DNA of 64,000 nt from Fertoeibacter niger. Lineage in GTDB: Bacteria > Pseudomonadota > Alphaproteobacteria > Rhodobacterales > Rhodobacteraceae. This document shows, piece after piece, positions 16,385 to 26,052 of the stretch. Both the position numbers and the translations under genes were made by a program. The notes below the pieces were generated by a model. That model was not told the origin of the DNA and searched no databases. It worked only from the letters and a program-made list of their open reading frames with translations. Location: the NCBI RefSeq assembly GCF_009380135.2, contig NZ_WHUT02000005.1, forward strand, positions 124,001 through 188,000. Direction: 5' to 3'. The first letter of the stretch is position 1. Each line of letters starts with the position of its first letter.

Positions 16385-18121
16385 ATGCCGATGCCGAAAA
16401 CCGTGACCCAACCCGTGCTGGCGCTGCTGCTGGCGGCGGCGCTGGTGCTGCCGCAGCGCGCGGCGGCTGATCCCGATGCCGGGGCCTATCTGGCGGGACG
16501 GATCGCGGGGGCTGGCAGCGATTACCGCGCGGCAGGCATGTGGTTCACCCGTGCGCTGCTGTCTGACCCGGGCAACCTGGGGCTGATGGAATCGGCCATC
16601 ATCTCGCGCATCGCCCTGGGCGAGATCGAACCGGCTGCGGCGATTGCGGCGGAGCTGGCAGGTGCTGGCGGCGAAAGCCAGCCGGCTATCATCGCGCTGC
16701 TGGCCGATCAGGCCAAGCGCGGCGATTTTGCGGGGCTGCTGGAAGATGGCGCGGCGGGGCGCGGTATCGGGCTGCTGATCGACGGGCTAGTGGCGGCCTG
16801 GGCCGAACTGGGCACCGGGCGGATGTCAGAGGCGCTGTCGGGGTTTGACACTTTGGCCGCGACCGACGGGATGGAGGCGTTCGGCCTTTACCACAAGGCG
16901 CTGGCGCTGGCCTCGGTGGGCGATTTCGAAGGAGCGGATGCGATCCTGTCGGGGCGCGAGGGTGGGGCGTTGCGCGTGATGCGGCGCGGCACTGTGGCGC
17001 ATGCGCAGATCCTCAGCCAGCTGGAGCGGAACGATCAGGCGATTGCCGTGCTGGATCAAGCCTTTGGCAATCAGCAGGATCCGGGGATAGACGCGTTGCG
17101 CGCCCGTCTGCGGGCGGGCGAGACGCTGCCTTATGACGTGGCGGTCAACGCAACCGATGGTCTGGCCGAGGTGTTCTTTACGCTGGCCACCGCGCTGAAC
17201 GGCGAGGCGGAGGATGGCTATACCCTGCTTTACGCCCGCGTGGCGGCCCATTTGCGCCCCGACCATACCGAGGCGCTGCTGCTGTCTGCGGGGCTGTTGT
17301 CGGCGCAGGGCCAGCATGATCTGGCGGCGGAAACCTATGCCGCGATCCCGCCCGCCGACCCGGCCTTTCATGTGGCCGAGATCGGCCGGGCCGAAGCGCT
17401 GCGCGCCAGCGGCAAGACCGAAGCCGCGCTGGAGGTGCTGCAAGCCCTGACCCGCAGCCATGGCGATCTGATGACGGTGCATCTGGCGCTGGGCGACATG
17501 CTGCGCCGCGAGGAACGCTATGCCGAGGCGGCGGCGGCCTATGATCTGGCGATTGCCCGCATCGGCACGCCGCAACGGCAGCACTGGTCGGTGTTCTACA
17601 GCCGGGGCATCGCACATGAGCGGCAAAAGCAATGGCCCGAGGCCGAGGCCGATTTCCGCCGCGCGCTGGAGCTGGAGCCCGACCAGCCGCAGGTGCTGAA
17701 CTATCTGGGCTACAGTTTCGTTGAAAAGGGCGAGAATCTGGACGAGGCTTTGGCGATGATCGAGCGCGCCGTGGCCGCCCGCCCCGATGCCGGATACATT
17801 CAGGACAGTCTGGCCTGGGCCTATTTCCAGTTGGGCCGCTATGCGGATTCGGTAGCGCCGATGGAACGGGCTTCGGTGCTGGAACCGGTTGATCCGGTTG
17901 TGACCGACCATCTGGGCGATGTTTACTGGGCCGTGGGGCGGCGGCTGGAGGCGCAGTTCCAGTGGCGGCGCGCATTGTCGTTCGAGCCGACCGAGGCCGA
18001 AGCCACCCGCATCCGCAAGAAGCTGGATGTCGGGCTGGATGCGGTGCGAGCCGAGGAAGGGCTGGAGCCCGTGGCCGTGGACGTGACCGAAGACGACGCG
18101 ACCGAAGACAATGGCGGCTGA
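16385..18121 (+). CDS. Secreted tetratricopeptide repeat protein
   Basis: 578 aa. A signal peptide (VTQPVLALLLAAALVLPQRAAA, cleavage about residue 28) sends it to the periplasm. The rest is helical TPR repeats, clearest in the C-terminal half: YAEAAAAYDLAIARIG, WPEAEADFRRALELEPDQPQVLNYLGYS and YADSVAPMERASVLEPVDPVVTDHLGD. It ends in an acidic Glu/Asp tail. Rhodobacterales carry such a TPR protein next to ispE; its binding partner is unknown. It follows the promoter at 16320-16354, and ispE starts 10 bases after its stop, probably in the same operon. Confidence 0.87.
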   Translation: MPMPKTVTQPVLALLLAAALVLPQRAAADPDAGAYLAGRIAGAGSDYRAAGMWFTRALLSDPGNLGLMESAIISRIALGEIEPAAAIAAELAGAGGESQPAIIALLADQAKRGDFAGLLEDGAAGRGIGLLIDGLVAAWAELGTGRMSEALSGFDTLAATDGMEAFGLYHKALALASVGDFEGADAILSGREGGALRVMRRGTVAHAQILSQLERNDQAIAVLDQAFGNQQDPGIDALRARLRAGETLPYDVAVNATDGLAEVFFTLATALNGEAEDGYTLLYARVAAHLRPDHTEALLLSAGLLSAQGQHDLAAETYAAIPPADPAFHVAEIGRAEALRASGKTEAALEVLQALTRSHGDLMTVHLALGDMLRREERYAEAAAAYDLAIARIGTPQRQHWSVFYSRGIAHERQKQWPEAEADFRRALELEPDQPQVLNYLGYSFVEKGENLDEALAMIERAVAARPDAGYIQDSLAWAYFQLGRYADSVAPMERASVLEPVDPVVTDHLGDVYWAVGRRLEAQFQWRRALSFEPTEAEATRIRKKLDVGLDAVRAEEGLEPVAVDVTEDDATEDNGG

Positions 18122-18131
18122 GTGACGGCTT

Positions 18132-18980
18132 ATGCCTGATCCCGGCCCTGTTGCGGTCTTTGCCCCCGCCAAGATCAACCTGACGCTGCATGTCACAGGG
18201 CAGCGGGCGGATGGGTATCACCTGCTCGACAGTCTGGTGGTGTTTGCCGATGTGGGCGACTGGGTGCATCTGGCCCCGGCAGACCGGCTGACGCTGGCGA
18301 TCACCGGGCCACAGGCGGCGGCCCTGCCCGTCAGCGATGACAATCTGGTGCTGCGGGCGGCGCGGCTGATGGGGGCGGGCGGGTCTTTCACGCTGGAAAA
18401 GCGGCTGCCGGTGGCGTCGGGCATCGGTGGCGGGTCGGCGGATGCGGCGGCGGCAGTGCGCGCCTGTGCGGCGGCCCGGGGCTGCGCCCTGCCCGCCGCG
18501 GCGGATGTGCTGGCGCTGGGGGCCGATGTGCCGGTGTGCCTTGCGGGCCGCCCGGTGCGGATGACCGGCGTGGGCGAGGGGCTGGAGCCGCTGGCCCATC
18601 CCTTGCCTGCAGGCTGGCTGGTGCTGGCCAACCCCGGGGTGGCGGTACCCACGCCTGCGGTGTTCCGCGCATTGGCGCGGCGTGACAACGCGCCGATGCC
18701 CGGTGTTCTGCCGCAGTTCGGCACGCTGGCGGCGCTGGCCGGTTTCCTGAACGCGCAGCGCAATGATCTGGAACCCCCTGCCATACAGATTGCCCCGGTG
18801 ATTGACGGTTGCAAGGCGGCGTTGGCCGCGCAACCCGGTTGCCTGATCGCGCGGATGTCAGGGTCGGGGGCTACTTGCTTTGGCTTGTTCGCGGATGAAC
18901 GCGCCGCCTTGGCCGCCGAGACGGCGTTGCAGGCGGCCCAACCGGGCTGGTGGGTGGCGGCAGGTGCGCTGCGACCATGA
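18132..18980 (+). CDS. ispE: 4-diphosphocytidyl-2-C-methyl-D-erythritol kinase
   Basis: 282 aa GHMP kinase of the MEP pathway for isoprenoids; it phosphorylates CDP-ME at the 2-hydroxyl. The substrate motif [20 protein letters not shown] opens the protein, the ATP loop [18 protein letters not shown] is at about 96-113, and [12 protein letters not shown] is the C-terminal GHMP motif. It lies 10 bases after the TPR gene. The convergent polyprenyl diphosphate synthase gene downstream uses isoprenoid precursors from the same pathway. Confidence 0.95.
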   Translation: MPDPGPVAVFAPAKINLTLHVTGQRADGYHLLDSLVVFADVGDWVHLAPADRLTLAITGPQAAALPVSDDNLVLRAARLMGAGGSFTLEKRLPVASGIGGGSADAAAAVRACAAARGCALPAAADVLALGADVPVCLAGRPVRMTGVGEGLEPLAHPLPAGWLVLANPGVAVPTPAVFRALARRDNAPMPGVLPQFGTLAALAGFLNAQRNDLEPPAIQIAPVIDGCKAALAAQPGCLIARMSGSGATCFGLFADERAALAAETALQAAQPGWWVAAGALRP

Positions 18981-19068
18981 ACGGCTGCTCATCTGCCCTG
19001 ACGGGCCATCTGCGCGGGGTGTTGGACGAGTGTCCGGCCGGGGCCGATTGCCGCCTCTGCCCCGAAAA

Positions 19069-20073
19069 TCAGGAAATCCGCGCCACCACATAGCCCGCCA
19101 GATCATCCAGCATGGCGCGCAAGGGATGGTCGGGCAGCAGCGTGATGGCGGCACGGGCGCGGGCGGCCCATGCCAGCGCCTCGTCCCGTGCCGCTGCCAT
19201 CGTGCCGTGCCGCGCCATGATCGCCTGCGCGCGGGCCAGATCACCCTCGCGCTGGTCGCCCTGTTCGATCACCCGTTCCCAGAAGGCGCGCTCTTCTGCA
19301 TCGGCCAGCGCCACCGCCTTGATCACCGGCAAGGTCAGCTTGCGTTCGCGGAAATCATCGCCGGTGTTCTTGCCGATGCTGGCATCCGACCCGCCGTAAT
19401 CCAGCAGATCATCGACAATCTGAAAGGCGATGCCCAAGGCGTCGCCAAAGTCGCGCAGCGCGTCGATATGCCCCACGGGCGCATCGGCGATAACCCCGCC
19501 CACCTCACACGCTGCCGCAAACAATGCCGCCGTCTTGCCGCGCACCACCTGCAGATAGACTGCCTCGGTGGTCGCCAGATCCTGCGCCGCCGTCAGTTGC
19601 AGCACCTCGCCCTCGGCAATCGTGGCCGATGCGTTGGCCAGGATGCCCAGCACCTCGATCCGGCCCGTTTCCACCATCAGCTGAAAGCTGCGCGCGAACA
19701 GATAATCGCCCACCAACACCGATGATTTGTTGTCCCACAACAGGTTGGCCGTGGGCCGCCCCCGCCTGCGCTCGCTTTCATCCACCACATCGTCATGCAG
19801 CAGCGTGGCGGTGTGGATGAATTCGACCGTAGCCGCCAGATGCACATGGAACGGGCCGCCATAGCCGCACAGCCGCGCCGCTGCCAGCGTCAGCATGGGG
19901 CGCAGACGCTTGCCCCCCGCCTCCACCAGATGCGCCGTCACCTCGGGGATACGCGGCGCATGTTCCGACGCCATCCGGTCACGGATCAGCAGGTTCACCG
20001 CCACCATGTCATCGGCCAGCCAGTCGGCCAGCCGGTCATGCGGCTTTTGCGAAAGCGCGTCCAAGCCCATCAC
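19069..20073 (-). CDS. Long-chain polyprenyl diphosphate synthase
   Basis: 334 aa trans-prenyltransferase that elongates an allylic diphosphate with IPP. The two aspartate-rich motifs are intact: LLHDDVVDESERRRG (DDxxD) and QIVDDLLDYGG (DDxxD). GGKRLRPMLTLAA precedes the first, and GKTAALFAAACEVGG follows. The small residues upstream of the first motif (AATVEFIHTA) favour a long product, so ubiquinone side-chain synthesis (octa- or decaprenyl, IspB-like) is most likely; chain length cannot be read from sequence alone. It is divergent from the DUF2007 gene. Confidence 0.92.
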   Translation of the reverse strand: MMGLDALSQKPHDRLADWLADDMVAVNLLIRDRMASEHAPRIPEVTAHLVEAGGKRLRPMLTLAAARLCGYGGPFHVHLAATVEFIHTATLLHDDVVDESERRRGRPTANLLWDNKSSVLVGDYLFARSFQLMVETGRIEVLGILANASATIAEGEVLQLTAAQDLATTEAVYLQVVRGKTAALFAAACEVGGVIADAPVGHIDALRDFGDALGIAFQIVDDLLDYGGSDASIGKNTGDDFRERKLTLPVIKAVALADAEERAFWERVIEQGDQREGDLARAQAIMARHGTMAAARDEALAWAARARAAITLLPDHPLRAMLDDLAGYVVARIS

Positions 20074-20125
20074 ACCCCTGTCAGAATGCTCGACAAACGC
20101 CCTGTTTGCCGACTATGTCCCCAGC

Positions 20126-20341
20126 ATGAAAGAGCTTCTGCGCACCTCCGACCCGACGGTCATCGCGTTTGCCACAGCGCTCCTCCAAGGCGAGGATATA
20201 GAGGCCTTTGCGGTGGACGTCCACATGAGCATCCTCGAAGGTGGCATCGGGCTGTTTCCCCGCCGCCTGATGGTGCGGGATGCCGATCTGTTCCGCGCGC
20301 GGATCGTGCTGACTGACAATGACATTGCCACGGGGCTTTAG
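20126..20341 (+). CDS. DUF2007 domain-containing protein
   Basis: 71 aa small cytoplasmic protein of the DUF2007 'putative signal-transducing' family: MKELLRTSDPTVIAFATALLQGEDIEAFAVDVHMSILEGGIGLFPRRLMV with a ferredoxin-like beta-alpha-beta pattern. The members are thought to bind a ligand or partner, but no function is proven. Its TAG stop is followed immediately by the GTG start of the methyltransferase gene, with no gap, so the two are coupled. The start at 20126 fits the domain boundary exactly. Confidence 0.88.
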   Translation: MKELLRTSDPTVIAFATALLQGEDIEAFAVDVHMSILEGGIGLFPRRLMVRDADLFRARIVLTDNDIATGL

Positions 20342-21100
20342 GTGTTTGGCCCGGATGAGTTGACGGATGACGGGTTTCTGGACGGGCGGCTGCGGATCTG
20401 GCAACCGCGCGCAGGCTACCGCGCCGCGACCGACCCGGTGCTGCTGGCCGCCGCCGTGCCCGCGCGGGCACGGCAATCGGTGCTGGAACTGGGCTGCGGC
20501 GCCGGGGTGGCCAGCCTCTGTCTCGGCCTTCGCGTCTCAGGGCTGGCGCAGGCGGGGCTGGAACTGCAACCCGCCTATGCCGCACTGGCGCGGATGAATG
20601 CCGCGCGCAATGCGCTGGCGCTGGAGGTGGTGGAGGGCGATCTGGCCGCGATGCCCGCCGATCTGCGACGCCCCTTCGATCATGTGATGCTGAACCCGCC
20701 CTATTTCACCGCCGGGGGGGGCACGGCGGCGGCCGATGCCGGGCGCGAGACGGCGCAGCGCGAGGCGACACCGCTGGCCGTCTGGGTCGATGCCGCCATC
20801 CGCCGGCTGCACCCCGGCGGGCATATGACGCTGATCATCGGGGCCGACCGTCTGCCCGATGTGCTGGCCGGTTGTGCGCCGCGTCTAGGGTCGCTGGCAG
20901 TGCTGCCGCTGGCGTCGCGGGCCGGGCGGGCGGCGGGGCGGGTGATCGTGCAAGGGCGCAAGGGCGGGCGCGCGGCCTTCCGGCTGCTGGCGCCCTTCGT
21001 GCTGCATGATGGCAATTCCCATGACGGTGATCGGGACAGCTATTCATCCGCCGCCGCCCAAATTCTGCGCGATGGCGGCAGCTTCCCGTCAGGGTTGTAG
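20342..21100 (+). CDS. tRNA1(Val) (adenine37-N6)-methyltransferase family protein (TrmN6-like)
   Basis: 252 aa class I SAM-dependent methyltransferase. The SAM motif LELGCGAGVASLCLGLRV is at about 41-58, the acidic residue of GLELQPAYAALA follows, and the N6-adenine catalytic motif NPPYF is at about 120-124. The early Q(P)RxGYRAATDPVLLAAA motif is typical of the YfiC/TrmN6 group. A GTG start abuts the DUF2007 stop. Likely substrate: tRNA; exact position inferred from the family. Confidence 0.87.
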   Translation: MFGPDELTDDGFLDGRLRIWQPRAGYRAATDPVLLAAAVPARARQSVLELGCGAGVASLCLGLRVSGLAQAGLELQPAYAALARMNAARNALALEVVEGDLAAMPADLRRPFDHVMLNPPYFTAGGGTAAADAGRETAQREATPLAVWVDAAIRRLHPGGHMTLIIGADRLPDVLAGCAPRLGSLAVLPLASRAGRAAGRVIVQGRKGGRAAFRLLAPFVLHDGNSHDGDRDSYSSAAAQILRDGGSFPSGL

Positions 21101-21203
21101 CGCATTTTCGGCATTGGCCCGCCGGGCCTGCCCGAGAATGCGTGACACGACTCGGGTTCTGTGATGCAATCGTTACATTCGGTATCATCACAGGAGGATA
21201 AGA

Positions 21204-21371
21204 ATGACGATTGCTTCGCACCTGCAGGAACTGCGCCGCAAGCATGAAGTGCTTTCCGAGACTGTCGAGAAGGCACAGCGGCGCCCCGCCACGGATGCCA
21301 CGAAGATCGCCGAGATGAAGAAACAGAAACTGAGGCTGAAGGAAGAGATCAACCGCCTGATGCAGGCGTGA
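21204..21371 (+). CDS. YdcH family protein (DUF465)
   Basis: 55 aa helical hairpin protein: MTIASHLQELRRKHEVLSETVEKAQ, a short turn rich in Arg/Pro/Asp, then IAEMKKQKLRLKEEINRL, the DUF465 hallmark. The function is unknown. CAGGAGGA lies 8 bases before the ATG. Its 3' end overlaps the convergent EamA transporter gene by 23 bases. Confidence 0.85.
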   Translation: MTIASHLQELRRKHEVLSETVEKAQRRPATDATKIAEMKKQKLRLKEEINRLMQA

Positions 21372-22233
21372 CCCTTCGGGCGCTGGCGAAAGCCGCCAGC
21401 GCCGCCCCCCCCGCGATCAGCGCCGCCGCGATCAGCAGCGTGCCCCGCGCCTCGGCTATGCCCGCCAGCACCAGCGCCAAGGTTGACAGCAGCGGTGCGG
21501 CATAGGACGCAACCCCAAGCAACTGGATGTTGCCGCGCTTCATCCCGATATCCCAGGTGAAAAACGCCAGGCCCACCGGGCCAAGGCCCAGGCCGATCAC
21601 CGCAAGCCAGCCCGCCGCGCCGATGGGCCAGACCGTGCTTTCCAGCGCCAGATGCGCCAGTGCCGAAAGCAGCGCTGTTGCAATGCAGAACACGGCCACC
21701 GTCTCGGTCGGCACGGCACCCAGCCGCCGCGACAGCACGGAATACACCGCCCATGTCACCGCGCAGAGGAATGCCAGCGCCAGCCCCGGCAGCGTGTCGG
21801 CGGCAAAAGCCGCCGGGCCGCGCAGCACGATCAAGGCCGCGCCGGCAAAGGCCAGCAGCGCGCCGATGATATGCAAGGGCCGCAAACGCTCGCCCGGCAG
21901 CAGGCCAGACAACAGCACGATGAACAGCGGCCACAGATAGGCGATCAGCCCGGCTTCGGCAGGCGGCGCCATGCGCAGCGCGCTGAAATAAAGAAAGTGA
22001 TAGCCAAAAAGCCCCGCCGTGCCAAAGGCATAGACCCGCAGCGGCACCGCGCGCAGCACGCCGAACCCCGCCCCACGCCAGACCCAGATCAGCCCCAGCG
22101 CCCCGCCAATGCCAAAACACAGCGCGTTCAGCAGAAACGGCGGCACCGGGGCTGTGCCCACCGTCAGCAGCGCCAGCAGCGCCCACATCAGCACGGCGGT
22201 AAACCCGATGGCCGTGGCCCGGTGTTGCGACAT
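21349..22233 (-). CDS. EamA/DMT family transporter
   Basis: 294 aa with ten predicted transmembrane helices in two EamA repeats. The first begins FTAVLMWALLALLTVGTAPVPPFLL and the second begins LALAFLCAVTWAVYSVLSRRLG. This is a drug/metabolite transporter of the aromatic amino acid exporter-like type (YddG/RhtA-like), but the substrate cannot be read. The start at 22233 (MSQHRATAIG) was chosen over upstream in-frame Met codons because the membrane topology begins right after it. Confidence 0.88.
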   Translation of the reverse strand: MSQHRATAIGFTAVLMWALLALLTVGTAPVPPFLLNALCFGIGGALGLIWVWRGAGFGVLRAVPLRVYAFGTAGLFGYHFLYFSALRMAPPAEAGLIAYLWPLFIVLLSGLLPGERLRPLHIIGALLAFAGAALIVLRGPAAFAADTLPGLALAFLCAVTWAVYSVLSRRLGAVPTETVAVFCIATALLSALAHLALESTVWPIGAAGWLAVIGLGLGPVGLAFFTWDIGMKRGNIQLLGVASYAAPLLSTLALVLAGIAEARGTLLIAAALIAGGAALAAFASARRVTPASGG

Positions 22234-22330
22234 CGGCGTGTCCCTTGCCAGATTGCTTCGACGGAATGTGCAGGGACTTCCAGAATCCTTGCGGCTTTCG
22301 ACGGGGTGTAGCCCGGCGCGCATCAAAGAA

Positions 22331-22355
22331 AAAGGCCCGCAAAACGCGGGCCTTT
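22331..22355 (-). terminator. Intrinsic terminator of phaB
   Basis: Perfect 10-bp stem AAAGGCCCGC / GCGGGCCTTT with a 5-base loop, followed on the minus strand by a T-rich run (TTTTTCTTTG). It lies 18 bases past the phaB stop. Confidence 0.88.
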
Positions 22356-22373
22356 CCAGTCATGTGGCCGCAA

Positions 22374-23099
22374 TCAGACCACGAACTGCCCGCCGTTGGC
22401 ACTCAGCGTCGATCCGGTGATGAACCCCGCATCGTCCGAGGCCAGGAACACCACGCAGCGCGCGATTTCTTCCGGCTCGCCCAGACGGCCGACCGGAATT
22501 TGCGGAATGATGCGTTCGTTCAGCACTTTTTCATCAATCGCGCGCACCATTTCCGTGCCGATATAACCTGGGCAAATCGCGTTCACGGTGATTCCCGCCC
22601 GCGCGCCCTCGGCCGCCAGCGCCTTGGTGAACCCCAGATCGCCCGACTTTGCCGCCGAATAATTCGCCTGCCCCGCCTGCCCCTTTTGCCCGTTGATCGA
22701 GGAGATGTTGATCACCCGCCCGAATTTCCGGTCACGCAGGCCCGACCACAGCGGATGTGTCATGTTGAACAGACCCGTCAGGTTGGTGTCGATCACGTCT
22801 TTCCACATGGTCGGCGTCATCTTGTGGAACATGGCGTCGCGGGTGATGCCCGCGTTGTTCACCAGAATGGCGACCGGGCCCAGATCGGCCTCGACCTGTT
22901 TGATCCCGGCGACGCAGGCGTCATAATCGGCGACCGACCATTTGTAGGTGGGAATGCCTGTCTCGGCGGTAAACTTGGCCGCAGCCTCTTCATTGCCCGC
23001 ATAGTTCGCGGCTACGGTATAGCCCGCGTCCTTCAAGGCAATGGAAATGGCCGCGCCGATGCCACGCGACCCCCCGGTGACCAATGCAACTTTTGACAT
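22374..23099 (-). CDS. phaB: Acetoacetyl-CoA reductase PhaB
   Basis: 241 aa short-chain dehydrogenase that reduces acetoacetyl-CoA to (R)-3-hydroxybutyryl-CoA with NADPH, the precursor of polyhydroxybutyrate. It has the Rossmann motif GGSRGIGAAIS, NNAGITRD and the catalytic triad in NISSINGQKGQAGQANYSAAKSG. GPVAILVNNAGITRDAMFHKM is PhaB-typical. A strong GGAGGAGG site precedes the start. It lies downstream of phaA on the same strand, but a terminator between them suggests partly separate transcription. Confidence 0.96.
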   Translation of the reverse strand: MSKVALVTGGSRGIGAAISIALKDAGYTVAANYAGNEEAAAKFTAETGIPTYKWSVADYDACVAGIKQVEADLGPVAILVNNAGITRDAMFHKMTPTMWKDVIDTNLTGLFNMTHPLWSGLRDRKFGRVINISSINGQKGQAGQANYSAAKSGDLGFTKALAAEGARAGITVNAICPGYIGTEMVRAIDEKVLNERIIPQIPVGRLGEPEEIARCVVFLASDDAGFITGSTLSANGGQFVV

Positions 23100-23147
23100 G
23101 ATTCCTCCTCCGTCAGGCGTTTCTTGAAATAGTGTTATCCAAATGAA

Positions 23148-23178
23148 AAAGCGGGCGCAATAATATTGCGCCCGCTTT
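23148..23178 (-). terminator. Intrinsic terminator between phaA and phaB
   Basis: A 13-bp perfect stem (AAAGCGGGCGCAA / TTGCGCCCGCTTT) with a 5-base loop. On the minus strand it ends in a run of T, 18 bases after the phaA stop. It should attenuate read-through from phaA into phaB. Confidence 0.85.
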
Positions 23179-23195
23179 CTGCAACAGCGAAATGA

Positions 23196-24371
23196 TCAGG
23201 CGCGTTCCAGACACATGGCCACGCCCATGCCGCCGCCGATGCACAGGGTGGCAAGGCCCTTTTTCGCATCGCGCCGGGCCATTTCGAACAGCAATGTGTT
23301 CAGGATGCGCGCGCCCGAGGCGCCGATCGGGTGGCCGATGGCAATCGCGCCGCCGTTCACGTTCACGATTTCGGGGTTCCAGCCCATGTCCTTGTTGACG
23401 GCGCAGGCCTGCGCGGCAAAAGCCTCGTTCGCCTCGACCAGATCCAGATCGGCGGCGTTCCAGCCCGCCTTTTGCAGCGCCTTGCGGCTGGCGTGGATCG
23501 GGCCCACACCCATGATCGACGGATCGAGCCCCGCGGTGGCATAGGAGGCGATGCGCGCCAGCACCGGCAGGCCACGCTTGGCCGCCTCGTCCGCCGTCAT
23601 CAGCAGCACGGCCGCCGCGCCATCGTTCAGGCCGGAGGCGTTGCCCGCCGTCACCGAGCCGTCCTTGGTAAAGGCCGGGCGCAGTTTTGCCATCGCGTCC
23701 AGCGTGGCACCGTGGCGGATGTATTCATCGGCATCCACCGTCACATCACCCTTGCGGGTCTTGATGATGAAGGGGATGATTTCATCGGCGAATTTGCCCG
23801 CCTTCTGCGCGGCTTCGGCCTTGTTCTGGCTGGCCACGGCGAAGGCATCCTGCTCATCGCGGCTGATCTGCCACTGGTTTGCCACGTTTTCGGCGGTCTG
23901 GCCCATGTGATAGCCGTTGAACGCATCCCACAGCCCGTCGCGGATCATGCTGTCGATGAAGTTCAGATCGCCCATCTTCTGCCCGGCGCGCAGATGCGCG
24001 ACATGGGGGGAAAGCGACATGTTTTCCTGCCCGCCCGCGATGATCATCGCGGCATCGCCCAGCTGGATGTGCTGTGCGCCCAGCGCCACGGCCCGCAGGC
24101 CCGAGCCGCAGACCTGGTTGAGGCTCCATGCGCTGGCCTCTTTCGCGAGGCCCGCCTTGATATGCGCCTGACGGGCCGGGTTCTGGCCCTGCCCGGCGGT
24201 CAGCACCTGGCCCAGGATGGTTTCCTCGACCTCGGCCTTGTCAACACCGGCGCGGGCCACGACAGCCTCGATCACCGCAGCGCCAAGATCATGGGCGGGG
24301 GTGGCCGCGAAGGCCCCGTTGAAGCTGCCAACGGCTGTGCGTGCCGCCGAGACGATAACAACATTGGTCAT
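23196..24371 (-). CDS. phaA: Acetyl-CoA acetyltransferase (beta-ketothiolase) PhaA
   Basis: 391 aa thiolase condensing two acetyl-CoA to acetoacetyl-CoA. The nucleophilic Cys lies in [14 protein letters not shown] (about residue 88), the His in [21 protein letters not shown] and the second Cys in [15 protein letters not shown]. Length is exactly family-typical. With phaB it supplies PHB and also the acetoacetyl-CoA entry of the ethylmalonyl-CoA pathway, whose mcl1 is at 41273. GGGAGAGGGA precedes the start. Confidence 0.97.
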   Translation of the reverse strand: MTNVVIVSAARTAVGSFNGAFAATPAHDLGAAVIEAVVARAGVDKAEVEETILGQVLTAGQGQNPARQAHIKAGLAKEASAWSLNQVCGSGLRAVALGAQHIQLGDAAMIIAGGQENMSLSPHVAHLRAGQKMGDLNFIDSMIRDGLWDAFNGYHMGQTAENVANQWQISRDEQDAFAVASQNKAEAAQKAGKFADEIIPFIIKTRKGDVTVDADEYIRHGATLDAMAKLRPAFTKDGSVTAGNASGLNDGAAAVLLMTADEAAKRGLPVLARIASYATAGLDPSIMGVGPIHASRKALQKAGWNAADLDLVEANEAFAAQACAVNKDMGWNPEIVNVNGGAIAIGHPIGASGARILNTLLFEMARRDAKKGLATLCIGGGMGVAMCLERA

Positions 24372-24490
24372 GGCTTTGGTCCCTCTCCCTGTGGCCTGTG
24401 GCGGCAGAGTGGCGTGCCGCCGCTATGCAGCATGGCTAAGCGCCCGGACCGCCGATGGCAAGGTTTTTGCAGCGCGCCGCATGCGGCGGG

Positions 24491-25330
24491 TCACGCGCTC
24501 ATCCGCGCCCCCTCTTCTACCCAGACGGGTTTGGTGGTGGGCGCGCCGAACAGATAGCCCTGCATGCAGCCCACGCCGATGCCGCGCAGGTATTCGGCGT
24601 CTTCGACTGTTTCCACCGATTCCGCCACGGTGAACATGTCGAAATGCCGCCCGATCGACAGCAGGGCCTGGGTCAGCACCTGGTTGTCGGGGTCGCGATG
24701 GATGCCGCGAATGAACTGCCCGTCGATCTTGATGATATCAAAGAAGAAATCCTTGAAATAGCGAAAGGCGGTATAGCCCGCGCCGAAATCGTCCAGCGCA
24801 AAGGCAATGCCCTCGGCCTGCAATTCATCCATGAAGGCGATGACCAGTTCGGGCACCAGCATGGCCGAGCTTTCGGTGATTTCCAGTATCAGCCGCTCGC
24901 CGATGGTGGGCCCCGCCGCCAGCCCGCGTTTGAGGGTTTTCATCCAGCGGGCATAGCCGATGGACCGGGCCGACATGTTCACCGACAGCCGCAGGGCGGG
25001 GTTGCGTGCCAGCGCCCGCAGCCCCATGTCAAGCGCCGCGCAGTCGATCAGCCGACCGAGTTCCTGCCCCTCCACCGCATCAATGAAATCGCGGGCGGGA
25101 ATCACCCGGCCGGTTTCATCCAGAACGCGAATCAGCGCCTCGTGAAACGCCACTTTGTCGGGGTCGGCCCCGCTGACGACCGGCTGATAGGCCAGCCGCA
25201 GTCGCCCGGCCTGCAAGGCCGCCTGCACCATGGCCATGGTCTGCCGGTCATTTTCCGAAATGGCATAGGCCAGCGGATTGGCCCCAGCCCCCAGAAGCCC
25301 CGCTCTGGGCCTGCCCCCCTTCACTGCCAT
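24491..25330 (-). CDS. EAL domain protein (probable c-di-GMP phosphodiesterase)
   Basis: 279 aa, essentially a lone EAL domain with a short N-terminal lead and no GGDEF, receiver or membrane part. Active-site motifs are present: QPVV, HEALIRV (EAL), RLSVNMSARS, ILEITESS, the DDFGAGYTAF loop, FDIIKID, and AESVETVEDAEYLRGIGV with MQGYLFG. The usual AEGVET reads AESVET but keeps the glutamate, so activity is likely. The start at 25330 was chosen over an upstream ATG because the upstream segment is Arg-rich and lacks family similarity. It is divergent from tag. Confidence 0.87.
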   Translation of the reverse strand: MAVKGGRPRAGLLGAGANPLAYAISENDRQTMAMVQAALQAGRLRLAYQPVVSGADPDKVAFHEALIRVLDETGRVIPARDFIDAVEGQELGRLIDCAALDMGLRALARNPALRLSVNMSARSIGYARWMKTLKRGLAAGPTIGERLILEITESSAMLVPELVIAFMDELQAEGIAFALDDFGAGYTAFRYFKDFFFDIIKIDGQFIRGIHRDPDNQVLTQALLSIGRHFDMFTVAESVETVEDAEYLRGIGVGCMQGYLFGAPTTKPVWVEEGARMSA

Positions 25331-25458
25331 GCGCCCCCCCCTGTGCCGGACCGAACCCCGGCGCAAAACCATCGACAGATTGCGGCCACAGAGGTAAAGA
25401 CGGGGTAAACATTCGCATTTTGTTCTAATTTTTCGCAATGCTCGCAAAGGCCCGGCCC

Positions 25459-26052
25459 ATGGAACACCACGATCATCTGCCCGGCATCCGTTGTGCCTGG
25501 TGCGGCACTGACCCGCTGTATATCGCCTATCACGACACCGAATGGGGCGTGCCGGAGTGGGACGGGCGGGCGTTGTGGGAAAAGCTGATCCTCGACGGGT
25601 TTCAGGCGGGGCTGAGCTGGATCACCATTTTGCGCAAGCGCGACGCGTTTCGTGCGGCATTTCGGGGGTTTGATCCGGCGGTGATCGCAGGTTGGGGCGA
25701 GGCGGATGTGCAGCGCCTGCTGGCCGATCCGGGCATCATCCGGCACCGGGGCAAGATCGAGGCGACCATCGGCAATGCCCAGGCCTGGCTGCGCATCGAA
25801 GATGCGGGCGGGTTTTCGGACTTTCTGTGGAAACATCTGGACGGGCGGCCCTTGCAGAACCGCTTTGCCACGATGGCCGAGGTGCCGGCGCAAACCCCAG
25901 TGGCCGTGGCCATGGCCAAGGATTTGAAATCACAAGGGTTCAAGTTCTGCGGGCCGGTGATCACCTATGCCTTCATGCAGGCCACCGGGCTGGTGAATGA
26001 CCATATCACCACGTGCATCGCGCATGACCGGGTGGCGGCGATGGGGGCCTGA
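25459..26052 (+). CDS. tag: DNA-3-methyladenine glycosylase I
   Basis: 197 aa constitutive base-excision enzyme removing 3-methyladenine from DNA. RCAWCG and YHDTEWG at the N-terminus, DGFQAGLSWITILRKRDAFR and FKFCGPVITYAFMQATGLVNDH are diagnostic. The zinc-binding Cys and His of the family are visible (N-terminal RCAWCG; C-terminal HITTCIAHD). The start at 25459 follows AAAGG at 25446-25450; an in-frame ATG at 25438 lacks a binding site. Confidence 0.95.
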   Translation: MEHHDHLPGIRCAWCGTDPLYIAYHDTEWGVPEWDGRALWEKLILDGFQAGLSWITILRKRDAFRAAFRGFDPAVIAGWGEADVQRLLADPGIIRHRGKIEATIGNAQAWLRIEDAGGFSDFLWKHLDGRPLQNRFATMAEVPAQTPVAVAMAKDLKSQGFKFCGPVITYAFMQATGLVNDHITTCIAHDRVAAMGA

